A stretch of DNA of 64,000 nucleotides from UBA952 sp044377675 (GTDB lineage: Bacteria; Bacteroidota; Bacteroidia; Flavobacteriales_D; Crocinitomicaceae): the NCBI GenBank assembly GCA_044377675.1, contig JBILYP010000005.1, forward strand, positions 65,543 to 129,542, given 5' to 3'. The notes beneath the pieces are model-generated. The model saw only the letters and a list, made by a program, of their open reading frames with translations, did not search any database and was not told the origin of the DNA. Both the position numbers and the translations under genes were made by a program. This document shows positions 53,650 through 62,925 of the stretch, piece by piece (the first letter of the stretch is position 1; every line of letters begins with the position of its first letter).

Positions 53650-56094
53650 ATGGCAAAAGCAGCAAGAGAGGAAAATTCCTCAACGATTGATTTCGATACA
53701 TTTAAAGCCCAAGTATTAGCTGATTTCCGATTAGCTTGCGAATCCAGAGAAACTTCCCTAATGGGTAGAAAAGAAGTCCTTACAGGAAAAGCAAAATTTG
53801 GAATTTTCGGAGATGGAAAAGAATTAGCACAAATTGCATTAGCTAAACAATTTCAAAATGGAGATTTTCGATCAGGTTATTACCGAGATCAAACTCTTAT
53901 GATGGCCATTGATCAATTAACAATAGAACAATATTTCGCCGGATTGTATGCGCATACAGATGTAACATTAGAGCCTCAATCTGCAGGTAGACAAATGGGA
54001 GGACATTTTGCAACTCGAAATTTGGATTCTTCTGGAAATTGGAAGAATTTAATGGAACAAAAAAATAGTTCGTCTGATATTTCACCAACAGCTGGACAAA
54101 TGCCCCGTTTAGTTGGTTTAGCAATGGCATCTAAAGTATATCGAAATAATACGGAATTAGGATCAAACCAAGGGTTTAACAAATTCACTCAAGGTGGAAA
54201 TGAAGTAGTTTTTGGTACAATTGGAGATGCTTCAACTTCCGAAGGTCCATTTTGGGAATCTATAAATGCGATTGGTGTTCTACAAGTTCCAGTGGTAATG
54301 TCCATTTGGGATGATGGGTATGGTATTTCTGTTCCTCGAGAATTTCAAACCACCAAAGGAAGTATTTCTGAAGCGCTTTCAGGAATGCAACGTACAGCTG
54401 ATAAACCTGGATTTGAGATCCTTGTCAGTAAAGGGTGGGATTATGTAGACCTTTGTGAAACGTATGAAAAAGCTACAAAAATTGCAAGAGAAGAACATGT
54501 ACCAGTTTTGGTTCACGTTCAGGAAGTAAATCAGCCTCAGGGACATTCGACCTCTGGATCTCATGAACGCTACAAATCTGAAGAGCGCCTGCAATGGGAA
54601 ATTGACTTTGATTGCAATCATAAATTCAGAGAATTCATCTTAAACTTTTCAAGTAAAGGGCTTATTATTGCCACCGAAGAAGAATTAAATACCATTCAGT
54701 CCGAGGCTAAAAACAAAGTCCGAGATGCAAAAAATAAGGCTTGGAAGGATTTTTCGGAAGATATAAAAAAGGATCAAATGGAAGCTGTTACCTTATTAAA
54801 ACAAGTAGCTGAACAGTCTAAAAACCGTGTTTTCATTGACAAAGAAATTGAAGCGTTAGAAAAAGCATTTGAACCTGTCCGAAAAGATATTTTAACTGTG
54901 GCTCGAAAATGTTTGCGTCTTGCCGTAAACGACAACAATGGAACACAGAAATTATTAGCTAATTGGATTGAAAATCAATTCTCCATAAATTTTAGTCGGT
55001 ACAGTTCATACCTACATTCTGAATCTGAACATGCGGCATTAAAAGTATCACCAATTCCGGCTATCTATGACGAAACGTCAACTTTGGAAGATGGAAGAAT
55101 CATTTTACGTGAAAACTATCGGAAAATATTAGCTGAACGACCTGAAGTACTCGTTTTTGGTGAAGATGTTGGAGGTATTGGTGGAGTAAATCAAACATTG
55201 GAAGGACTTCAAACTCAATTTGGAATCAATCGTGTTTTTGATACGGGAATCCGCGAATGCACAATAATTGGACAAGGTATCGGTATGGCAATGAGAGGAT
55301 TACGCCCAATTGCTGAAATTCAATATTTAGATTACTTGCTTTATGCGATCCAGGTTATGTCAGACGATTTAGCAACCGTTCAATACAGAACAAAAGGAGG
55401 ACAAAAAGCACCGCTCATTATTTCTACAAGAGGACATCGATTAGAAGGAATTTGGCATAGTGGTTCGCCCATGGGAATGATTGTAAATTCCATTCGTGGA
55501 ATTCATGTATGTGTTCCTAGAAATATGACCAAAGCTGCTGGATTCTATAATACTTTGCTTGCTTCTGATGAACCTGCTTTGGTAATTGAGCCCCTAAATG
55601 GATATCGTTCTAAAGAAAAAATGCCGGTTAATATTGGGGAGTTTAGAGAACCTCTAGGGGTACCAGAAATTGTAAAATCAGGAAGTGATATTACATTAGT
55701 TTCCTATGGTTCTACTTTCAATTTATGTGAAACTGCTGCAAAACAACTAATGGAAATAGGCATCGATGTTGAGTTAATTGATGTTCAAACACTCATTCCA
55801 TTTGATATCAATCATTTAATTAAAGCGTCCATTGAGAAAACAAGTCGCTTATTAATTGTAGACGAAGACGTGAGCAGCGGAGCTACAGGATTTATGCTTG
55901 ATAAAATACTTGTTGAACAAAAATCATATTATCATTTAGATGCTGCACCCGAAACAATGAGTGCTAAAGATCATCGACCAGCTTATGGTACAGATGGAGA
56001 TTACTTTTCAAAACCAAGTATTGATGACATTGTTGAAAAAGTGTATGCTATGATGCATGAGGCTAATCCGGTTAAATTCCCTTCCTTTTATTAA
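53650..56094 (+). CDS. 2-oxoacid (branched-chain type) dehydrogenase E1, alpha and beta subunits fused
   Basis: An 814-residue thiamine diphosphate enzyme that decarboxylates a 2-oxoacid and passes the acyl group to an E2 lipoyl protein. The first half (about 1-430) is the E1 alpha part: GDASTSEGPFWES near residue 192, with the TPP motif closing as DDGYG near 220 rather than the usual NN. The second half (about 480-814) is E1 beta: ILRENYRKILAERPEVLVFGEDVGG-like start and STRGHRLEGIWHSG. A fused alpha+beta form is usual in Bacteroidota. Substrate may be branched-chain 2-oxoacids or pyruvate. Start moved to ATG 53650, because the longer frame begins inside the promoter. Confidence 0.93.
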   Translation: MAKAAREENSSTIDFDTFKAQVLADFRLACESRETSLMGRKEVLTGKAKFGIFGDGKELAQIALAKQFQNGDFRSGYYRDQTLMMAIDQLTIEQYFAGLYAHTDVTLEPQSAGRQMGGHFATRNLDSSGNWKNLMEQKNSSSDISPTAGQMPRLVGLAMASKVYRNNTELGSNQGFNKFTQGGNEVVFGTIGDASTSEGPFWESINAIGVLQVPVVMSIWDDGYGISVPREFQTTKGSISEALSGMQRTADKPGFEILVSKGWDYVDLCETYEKATKIAREEHVPVLVHVQEVNQPQGHSTSGSHERYKSEERLQWEIDFDCNHKFREFILNFSSKGLIIATEEELNTIQSEAKNKVRDAKNKAWKDFSEDIKKDQMEAVTLLKQVAEQSKNRVFIDKEIEALEKAFEPVRKDILTVARKCLRLAVNDNNGTQKLLANWIENQFSINFSRYSSYLHSESEHAALKVSPIPAIYDETSTLEDGRIILRENYRKILAERPEVLVFGEDVGGIGGVNQTLEGLQTQFGINRVFDTGIRECTIIGQGIGMAMRGLRPIAEIQYLDYLLYAIQVMSDDLATVQYRTKGGQKAPLIISTRGHRLEGIWHSGSPMGMIVNSIRGIHVCVPRNMTKAAGFYNTLLASDEPALVIEPLNGYRSKEKMPVNIGEFREPLGVPEIVKSGSDITLVSYGSTFNLCETAAKQLMEIGIDVELIDVQTLIPFDINHLIKASIEKTSRLLIVDEDVSSGATGFMLDKILVEQKSYYHLDAAPETMSAKDHRPAYGTDGDYFSKPSIDDIVEKVYAMMHEANPVKFPSFY

Positions 56095-56143
56095 GGAATC
56101 AATTGTGAACCTGATTTTCAATAATCTGCTTTGTTATAACGGA

Positions 56144-56785
56144 TTAAAATTGCAAGATGTAATTCGTTCTTTTTTCTTCCGCGATAAAAGTTTCAGGACC
56201 ATGCCCACAATAAACAAGGGTATTTTCGGGTAATTGAAACATTATTTCATGAATAGTTCTTTTTAAGACATCTATATCTCCACCGGGTAAATCCACACGA
56301 CCAAAACTTCCTTTGAATAAAACATCTCCATTGATGACAAAACTATTTACCGCAGAATAAAAAATCACGTGTCCTGAAGCATGACCAGGAGTATGAAACA
56401 CATCAAATTCAATATCCTCTAGGCGTAATTTTTGATTATGTGACAAAAAATGAGTCGGTTCTGGAGATGGTTTATAATTCTCAAATCCATATACATGAGC
56501 GTACGATTCCACTGATTTTAAGGTTATTAAATCATCAGAATGAAGGTAAAAAGGAATATTAAACTGAGAAAGCACAAATGAATTTCCCAAGACATGATCA
56601 ATGTGTGCGTGTGTATTTAATAACGCTAAGGGTTTTAACTCGTTCTCTAAAATAAAATTTAAAAGCTCTTGCTCCTCTTCCTTAACAAAACATCCTGGAT
56701 CAATAATTACACAATTTCCTGTTTTTGTATAAACAATATAGGTGTTTTCCTGAAAACCATTAAAGGTAAATTTCTTAACTAACAT
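56144..56785 (-). CDS. MBL-fold hydrolase (glyoxalase II-like)
   Basis: A 213-residue metallo-beta-lactamase-fold enzyme. The metal-binding motif is NTHAHIDHVLG with His 59, His 61, Asp 63 and His 64; the next ligand His is in HTPGHASGHV near residue 135, and INGDVLFKGSFGRVDL holds the bridging Asp. The final His is in YCGHGPETF near 196. This pattern fits hydroxyacylglutathione hydrolase-like or persulfide dioxygenase-like proteins of the phylum. Substrate not determined. Its promoter box (TAAATTTG) is 19 bases upstream. Confidence 0.87.
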   Translation of the reverse strand: MLVKKFTFNGFQENTYIVYTKTGNCVIIDPGCFVKEEEQELLNFILENELKPLALLNTHAHIDHVLGNSFVLSQFNIPFYLHSDDLITLKSVESYAHVYGFENYKPSPEPTHFLSHNQKLRLEDIEFDVFHTPGHASGHVIFYSAVNSFVINGDVLFKGSFGRVDLPGGDIDVLKRTIHEIMFQLPENTLVYCGHGPETFIAEEKRTNYILQF

Positions 56786-56804
56786 TTAACTTTTTTTTAT
56801 CAAA

Positions 56805-56812
56805 CAAATTTA
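56805..56812 (-). promoter_or_regulatory. -7 box (TAAATTTG) of the MBL-fold gene
   Basis: TAAATTTG on the minus strand, 19 bases before ATG 56785. It is only 11 bases from the divergent TACTTTTG box of the lipoprotein gene, so the two promoters share a short region. Confidence 0.5.
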
Positions 56813-56823
56813 CTTCATAATAT

Positions 56824-56831
56824 GTACTTTT
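56824..56831 (+). promoter_or_regulatory. -7 box (TACTTTTG) of the lipoprotein gene
   Basis: TACTTTTG lies 20 bases before ATG 56852; the in-frame ATG at 56822 is therefore not the start. Confidence 0.5.
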
Positions 56832-56851
56832 GTAAGATAAATTTAAAGATC

Positions 56852-57388
56852 ATGAAATATATATTCGTTTTATTAACCTCATTAGCACTTGTGAGCTGTG
56901 CCGTAAAAGTTCCTTATACTAAAGAAATTAAAGAGCAATCCTCGATTGATACAGATGCCGAAATGAGGAGGTTACAATTCTTTACATCTGGAACAATTAT
57001 TCTGGATCAAGTTTTAACATCCGATAGAGAAATGAAAACAGATGAAAATGGAGTATTAGTCGATGGTAGTACGAAAGTGAAAGAACGAATTATCATCCCT
57101 ACTAATACCAAATGTGTATTTGATGAATTTGGTGAAAGAGATAAAATAATGGTTCGATTTGAAGAAGGGAAAGGAAAAACCCTTACGTTTGATATTAAAC
57201 CGAATGGAAAAAGATATTACTTGGATGTAAACACGAATGAGCCAGGTGGTCCAATAGTTAAATATGGCAAAAATACCTACAAATTAGACATGGTTCGAAG
57301 TAGTGGAACCTCTGTTTATTTATTAATAAAGAAAAACACAAAACAAGCGCGCAGTAAAGGAAGAGTTCTTCCTGGTATGAAAGTTTAA
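56852..57388 (+). CDS. Predicted lipoprotein of unknown function
   Basis: A 178-residue protein with a lipoprotein signal (MKYIFVLLTSLALVSC, Cys 16). The mature part is hydrophilic and beta-strand rich (about 18-178), with no recognisable catalytic motif; stretches such as VKERIIIPTNTKCVFDEFG and KYGKNTYKLDMVRSSG suggest a conserved small beta domain. The last codon shares TTAA with the stop of the amylase on the other strand, a 4-base overlap. The longest frame starts at 56822, but a promoter box lies between. I do not recognise its function. Confidence 0.7.
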   Translation: MKYIFVLLTSLALVSCAVKVPYTKEIKEQSSIDTDAEMRRLQFFTSGTIILDQVLTSDREMKTDENGVLVDGSTKVKERIIIPTNTKCVFDEFGERDKIMVRFEEGKGKTLTFDIKPNGKRYYLDVNTNEPGGPIVKYGKNTYKLDMVRSSGTSVYLLIKKNTKQARSKGRVLPGMKV

Positions 57389-59997
57389 TCTTTTAAAATC
57401 ACTAATTTCTTTAAAAACACTTGATTTTCTTGGTTCCCTCGAATGAAGTAAGTACCGTTTTCAATTTCTTCTAAAGAAATTTGTAATGTGTTTTGTGTGC
57501 TTTTTCCTGACTTCACTGTACTTCCACTCAAGCTTAGTAATTCCCAAGTAAATTCACCTTCGGAGGAAAGATTCAATTCAATTGAAGTATTAGCAGGATT
57601 AGGAAATAAAGAAAGAAGGTTATTATCCGGAATTTCATTTAAACCAACTGTTGAAACGCAGGCACATTTGTTTTTAGTTACATTCGTTTCTACCGATTGA
57701 GGAGCTGTATAATTTGCTTTTACCCAGCATTTCTGCCCAAGTTGAGTAGATGTAGCATTTTGAACACGCATGGTATACCAACCAGCATAGGGTGCTTGAA
57801 AAGTTTGCGTAAATTCACCTGTTCCAGTTGCCGAATCTAGTAAGAGGCAATTATTATCCAATAAAGAAACTCGAATTCCTAAAAGTATTTCGGACGGAAA
57901 AACAGACAATGTGATTATTGAACCAGAATCAGCAAAAATTCGCCCAACGGTTCTGCAATCTAAACTATTGTCGGGTAATCTTCCTCCTTGCTCCAATGAA
58001 TTTAGATGTCTATCACCCAAATCGTTTTCCATTTCCCATTCTTGAGTTATTGATTTAGCTGGTCTAACATAATTGGTTGTAATACCTACTGGTGCCCAAA
58101 TACTATAACCACGACGACCTAATAAAGCAGTGCCATCGCAAGGCGGAATACTGATATCCACTTTTCCACCACCATATACAGTGCGTGTTCCAGAATTTGC
58201 TCCTGAATAATCCATTAAAACTGTTCCATCAGACCAAGAAGTTTGAACTCCGGTTAAGTTTTGCCAAACCGTCCAACTATCTGTTGCAGCGATAATCGCC
58301 TTATTTTGACGCTCAATTACCAAGGCATCAGCAGCTTGCCATCGAACTAAATACGCACCCTCTTTAAAATGTAAATTTTGATGACACCAAATTATATTTT
58401 CAATATCACTTCTTGTTGGTAGTGTTGAATCTATTTTTGGCTCATGGTTAAATCTATTTCCCTGATAACCTATATTAAACAAATCTTCCAAGAAAATTTG
58501 AGGTGCACCATCAACAGCCATCGCTATAGCGTGTGCAGTACTATTTCGAACATCATTTGGTTCTATTTGAGTTCCCAGTGCCGAATTCCAACCAATATAA
58601 TTGCCTTGACTGCTTAATTGAGGTCGAAAAGTATCATGGTTGTTCACAAAGGGAACTGTTCTTTGGCGATTGGTTTGTTGTGAACTGGGAATGGAACCAA
58701 TGTTATAATTTCCATTTCCTTGAACCATTCCTTGAAGAGCTCCGCGTAAAGAAAAATCAAAAGTTCCTGCACGGTTTAATACTGAATTTGCCCATCCATC
58801 CATTTCCGTTACTCCTCCAACCCACTCTCCCACAGCAAACATATCAGATGAACCGCTTGCCCAAGCCGCATTATTCTGTAAATTCCACAGCACATCTTCC
58901 GAAACATAAGCTGGAAAATGTTTAACAGCATCAATGCGAACGCCATCCCAGCCCATTTGTTTTTTATACCAAATCAACCAATCACGAATCCCTATTCGCA
59001 TGTAATCACTTGACTGCTGGGGATTAAAAGTTGCATTGCTGCTTAAACCAAACGAATTACTTTCATATGAAATATCTGGACCCCAAAATGGTGAATTAAT
59101 ATCATTGGTACAACATGAATTATTGGCGTTTGGATAAAAATTATGCCAATTTTTTGGAAATCTTCCTTGTCGTGCTAAATAATTACCAGAAGTTTCATTT
59201 TGAGCAGGAGTAGAATAACAGGCATACCTGAAATTCTTATACCTATTTGTTTGTCCATCATCCATTGCAGAAGGATCTTGTCCCCCTGCACCAGAACCAC
59301 CACCAGCGCCTGTAATATGATTTAATACAATATCCTGAATAACATCTATCCCATTAGCCTTCATTACAGCCATCATACGAAGTAATTCATCCTTATCTCC
59401 TAATCGCGTTTTAACTGAATTTTTTTGCCATTTATCTCCCAAATCGTAATGATCAAAAGGTGCATATCCTACACTATTAGTCCCAGTGTTTTTTATAGTC
59501 GGTGGAATCCAAATCGCATCAATTCCAAGATTTTTCAATCTCGGCGCCAATTCGGCTAAATAATTTGCCCAACCATTTTGGTAATTATTGTTCCAATAGT
59601 CCCACCAAAAACCTTGTAGAACCAATTGACGATTCGTCGGATTTACATTAGACGGTGGATTTGGATTAGTTGACTCAAAGTTGTATGCCCCCGTTGAACT
59701 ATTGAAAGTAATGTTGTATTCTCCCGCAGGTACTTGAATGTTGGGCCCTTCTTGAAATCCAGTGCCCGATGGAAAACCAGAATTTCCCCAATTCACTGTC
59801 CATGAAGCATTTTGTCGGAATTTTAGAAGACTCGTTGTATTGAATGTATAAGTCAACGTCCAATTCGTATTATCTGTTGAATTCATATTTACATCACCCG
59901 TCGCCCAATTGGTAAATGTTCCAATAATACTTACCGTTTGTCCAAAAAATAAAAATGAAGATTGTATAAAAATTAAAAAAACAATTACTTTTTTCAT
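57385..59997 (-). CDS. Secreted GH13 alpha-amylase with starch-binding-like domain and T9SS sorting domain
   Basis: An 870-residue exported amylase. The signal peptide (MKKVIVFLIFIQSSFLFFGQ) is followed by a starch-binding-like domain (SIIGTFTNWATGDVNM, about 22-110), then the GH13 barrel (starts QLVLQGFWWDYWNNN near 124) with DIVLNH (about 222), GVRIDAVKHF with the Asp nucleophile (about 355), VGEWVGG with the Glu acid/base (about 390) and NNHDTFRP (about 451). An extra beta domain precedes the T9SS sorting domain (LFPNPANTSIELNL... to KKLVILKD). It is the last gene of the maltose operon and should supply maltose and oligosaccharides from polysaccharide outside the cell. Confidence 0.95.
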   Translation of the reverse strand: MKKVIVFLIFIQSSFLFFGQTVSIIGTFTNWATGDVNMNSTDNTNWTLTYTFNTTSLLKFRQNASWTVNWGNSGFPSGTGFQEGPNIQVPAGEYNITFNSSTGAYNFESTNPNPPSNVNPTNRQLVLQGFWWDYWNNNYQNGWANYLAELAPRLKNLGIDAIWIPPTIKNTGTNSVGYAPFDHYDLGDKWQKNSVKTRLGDKDELLRMMAVMKANGIDVIQDIVLNHITGAGGGSGAGGQDPSAMDDGQTNRYKNFRYACYSTPAQNETSGNYLARQGRFPKNWHNFYPNANNSCCTNDINSPFWGPDISYESNSFGLSSNATFNPQQSSDYMRIGIRDWLIWYKKQMGWDGVRIDAVKHFPAYVSEDVLWNLQNNAAWASGSSDMFAVGEWVGGVTEMDGWANSVLNRAGTFDFSLRGALQGMVQGNGNYNIGSIPSSQQTNRQRTVPFVNNHDTFRPQLSSQGNYIGWNSALGTQIEPNDVRNSTAHAIAMAVDGAPQIFLEDLFNIGYQGNRFNHEPKIDSTLPTRSDIENIIWCHQNLHFKEGAYLVRWQAADALVIERQNKAIIAATDSWTVWQNLTGVQTSWSDGTVLMDYSGANSGTRTVYGGGKVDISIPPCDGTALLGRRGYSIWAPVGITTNYVRPAKSITQEWEMENDLGDRHLNSLEQGGRLPDNSLDCRTVGRIFADSGSIITLSVFPSEILLGIRVSLLDNNCLLLDSATGTGEFTQTFQAPYAGWYTMRVQNATSTQLGQKCWVKANYTAPQSVETNVTKNKCACVSTVGLNEIPDNNLLSLFPNPANTSIELNLSSEGEFTWELLSLSGSTVKSGKSTQNTLQISLEEIENGTYFIRGNQENQVFLKKLVILKD

Positions 59998-62291
59998 AGT
60001 GTAGTAGTTTTTGTTGTAGAGGATATATAAGATTTGCCAGATTGTACATGAATAGGCTTATCAAATATTGTTAGTTCAAGATCTCTATTTCCTTTATTTA
60101 TAATTTCACATTCACTATGCGAAACACGCACTTCTAGAGGTTGATTCCTTACAAGTATTTGAAAACGATATTGTTTCCAATTTCTAGGAATTACTGGATT
60201 CATTTTGATACAATCTGAAAAAACGCGAATACCAGCCATTCCTTCAACTATTGCCATCCATGTCCCAGCCATACTCGTAATATGTAATCCTTCATCTGCT
60301 TCGTGGTTATAATCATCTAAATCAAGACGCGAAGTTCGTACATAAAGTTCATAGGCTTTATCCAAACGGCCAATTTTGGCAGCAAGAATACTGTGAATAC
60401 ATGGAGAAAGTGAAGATTCGTGAACTGTTTTGGGCTCATAAAAATTAAAATTATCCTCAATCACTTGATCTTCGAAATGATCTTCAAATAAATATAATCC
60501 TTGTAAAACGTCAGCTTGTTTAATAAAAATAGACCTCAAAATGCGATCCCATGACCAATGTTGGTTTATTGGTCTTTCATTCAACGATAAATCAGAAACT
60601 TCAAGTTGCTCTTTATCCATAAATCCATCCTGTTGAAGAAAGATATTTGTTCCTTCCAAAAGAGGAAAATAGGTATTATCAATAATGGCTTTCCAATGTT
60701 GTTTTTCCTCTTCATTCAAAACACTGCCAAGCGTTTTTTCCAGTGAGTTATCTACCTTTAAGGAATATTCAATACACCAACGTGCGATATAATTAGTATA
60801 CCAGTTGTTATTTACATTATTTTCGTACTCGTTTGGCCCTGTAACACCAAGCATTACAAAAGCATTTTTGGCTTGAGAATAATTAAACCGCTGAGCCCAA
60901 AAACGAGCAATAGCAACCAAAACTGGTCGACCATATTTTTCTAAATATTCCACATCTCCAGTATGGCGGATATAATTATAAATGGCAAAAGCAATCGCAC
61001 CATTTCTGTGGATTTCCTCAAATGTTATTTCCCATTCGTTATGGCATTCTTCCCCGTTCATAGTTACCATCGGATAAAGTGCCGCGCCATTGTTAAAACC
61101 GAGTTTTTGAGCGTTTTCTATTGCTTTATCTAATTGGTTGTAACGGTAAATCAACAATTGTCGGGCAACTTGTGGGTTGGCCGTTTTGAGGTAAAAAGGC
61201 AAACAATACGCTTCTGTATCCCAATAGGTTGCACCACCGTATTTTTCGCCAGTAAAGCCCTTAGGTCCAATGTTCAATTTTTCGTTTTTACCCGTGTATG
61301 TTTGATACAATTGAAAAATATTAAATCGAATTGCTTGTTGAGCTGCCAAATCTCCTTCTATTACAATATCTGCTTTGGACCAGATTTCCTCCCAGACCGA
61401 TGTGTGATTCTTCAAAAGATAATCAAACCCATTCATGTATGCTTGACGGACATTATCTATTGACTTTGAAATAACTTCACCCTCTGAATGATTAATATTA
61501 GAAACAATCGAAACATACTTTTTCAAGGTGTATTGATTGCCTTCTTCCAAGAAATAATCAAAACTATTTTCAACATAAAAAGCTTTAGATAAATTTTTTG
61601 GTTCAATCTCAAGCAAATCATCATTTTTCCAAAAAGAAAACCTCATAGCTGTAGATACTATAAAGTTGGTTTTTTTTGTTTTTGAACAGATAAAACCTTT
61701 TTTTACATCCACTTTATGGCTGTCTTCTTCCCAAAAGAATTCATCGTAATTCGAATCGTGATTCATTACATTTCCATCGAGATAAGGGGTAAATTTCACA
61801 TTTCCTGAAAAATTTAAAGGAGTTACTATGAATCGAATTACGGCCACTTGTTCATCATGCATCGAACAAAAGCGAAGGGATTCAACCTCTATTTCTTTTC
61901 CACTTTTAAAGCGAACCCTCATTCTACGAGAAAGAGTTCCAGATTTCATATCCAACTCACGCCGAAATGAAAGTATTTCCTGTTGGTGAATATCTAAGTA
62001 TTCTCCGTCAATTTCTATATTAATTCCAATCCAGTTACACGAATTTAATACTTTTGCAAAATACTCTGGGTAGCCATTTTTCCACCAACCAACACGGGTT
62101 TTATCCGGATAATAAACACCTCCCACGTAACTTCCTTGCAATGTATCTCCAGTATATTTTTCCTCGAAATTGGCGCGCTGACCAAATGAACCATTACCAA
62201 TACTAAAAATACTCTCAGCTTGTTTTTGCTTAGACGGATTGAATTCTTGTTCAATTATTTTCCAATCGTGTATTTCAAATAAGTTAAGCAT
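59994..62291 (-). CDS. Glycoside hydrolase family 65 maltose phosphorylase
   Basis: A 765-residue cytoplasmic enzyme that converts maltose plus phosphate to glucose and beta-glucose 1-phosphate. GH65 features are seen: WDTEAYCLPFYL near residue 358, the catalytic Glu in GPNEYENNVNNNW near residue 487, and HESSLSPCIHSILAAK near 625. There is no signal peptide. It lies between pgmB and the secreted amylase with 4-8 base overlaps at both ends, which supports a maltose-specific role over trehalose or kojibiose phosphorylase, which share the fold. Confidence 0.93.
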   Translation of the reverse strand: MLNLFEIHDWKIIEQEFNPSKQKQAESIFSIGNGSFGQRANFEEKYTGDTLQGSYVGGVYYPDKTRVGWWKNGYPEYFAKVLNSCNWIGINIEIDGEYLDIHQQEILSFRRELDMKSGTLSRRMRVRFKSGKEIEVESLRFCSMHDEQVAVIRFIVTPLNFSGNVKFTPYLDGNVMNHDSNYDEFFWEEDSHKVDVKKGFICSKTKKTNFIVSTAMRFSFWKNDDLLEIEPKNLSKAFYVENSFDYFLEEGNQYTLKKYVSIVSNINHSEGEVISKSIDNVRQAYMNGFDYLLKNHTSVWEEIWSKADIVIEGDLAAQQAIRFNIFQLYQTYTGKNEKLNIGPKGFTGEKYGGATYWDTEAYCLPFYLKTANPQVARQLLIYRYNQLDKAIENAQKLGFNNGAALYPMVTMNGEECHNEWEITFEEIHRNGAIAFAIYNYIRHTGDVEYLEKYGRPVLVAIARFWAQRFNYSQAKNAFVMLGVTGPNEYENNVNNNWYTNYIARWCIEYSLKVDNSLEKTLGSVLNEEEKQHWKAIIDNTYFPLLEGTNIFLQQDGFMDKEQLEVSDLSLNERPINQHWSWDRILRSIFIKQADVLQGLYLFEDHFEDQVIEDNFNFYEPKTVHESSLSPCIHSILAAKIGRLDKAYELYVRTSRLDLDDYNHEADEGLHITSMAGTWMAIVEGMAGIRVFSDCIKMNPVIPRNWKQYRFQILVRNQPLEVRVSHSECEIINKGNRDLELTIFDKPIHVQSGKSYISSTTKTTTL

Positions 62292-62925
62292 ATTCCTCCA
62301 ATCTAAATTCAGTTAAATCATTCAAATAATTCTTTATTAAGGGTTTAATTTCAGGATTCCCTACTCCAAATACATGAAACCCACCAGAAATAGCAGCTTC
62401 TATCCCACTTGAAGCGTCCTCAAACACAATACATTCGTTTGGCATAATACACAGAGCTTCAGAACCGATTAAAAAAACTTCTGGATTAGGCTTAGGACTT
62501 TGCACTCCGTTTCCATCAACCACAACATCAAAAAAATGAACTATTTCCAATAATTCTAATATGTAATTAGCATTTTTACTTGAAGAACCAACTCCTAGTT
62601 TAATCCCATTTGAACGAGCATTTTCGAGCAGATTAAGAACACCTGGAAGCAAGTTTATTCTGGATAATGATTGAATCGATTCTAAGTAAAAGTCGTTTTT
62701 GCTTTTAAGTAATTCATCAAACTCCTTTTCCGAAATTGATTTTTTTCCAAAATGAAGTATTTTCTTGAGAGAATCAACTCGACTAATTCCTTTCAATAAT
62801 TCGTTCTCTTTTTCCGTGAATTCAATTCCCAAATGATCTGCGGTTCTTTTCCAAGCAAGAAAATGATTGTGTTCTGTTGAAACAATTACGCCATCGAGAT
62901 CAAATAATAACCCTTTAATTTTCAT
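62284..62925 (-). CDS. pgmB: Beta-phosphoglucomutase
   Basis: A 213-residue HAD-family enzyme that turns beta-glucose 1-phosphate into glucose 6-phosphate. The Asp nucleophile and acid/base are in LLFDLDGVIVSTEHNHF near residues 7-23 (DxD). The Thr/Ser motif GVGSSSKN (about 114) and the Lys in PKPNPEVF (about 145) follow, with EDASSGIEAA near 169 for Mg2+ binding. The partner maltose phosphorylase immediately downstream supplies its substrate; the genes overlap by 8 bases. Confidence 0.95.
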   Translation of the reverse strand: MKIKGLLFDLDGVIVSTEHNHFLAWKRTADHLGIEFTEKENELLKGISRVDSLKKILHFGKKSISEKEFDELLKSKNDFYLESIQSLSRINLLPGVLNLLENARSNGIKLGVGSSSKNANYILELLEIVHFFDVVVDGNGVQSPKPNPEVFLIGSEALCIMPNECIVFEDASSGIEAAISGGFHVFGVGNPEIKPLIKNYLNDLTEFRLEEYA

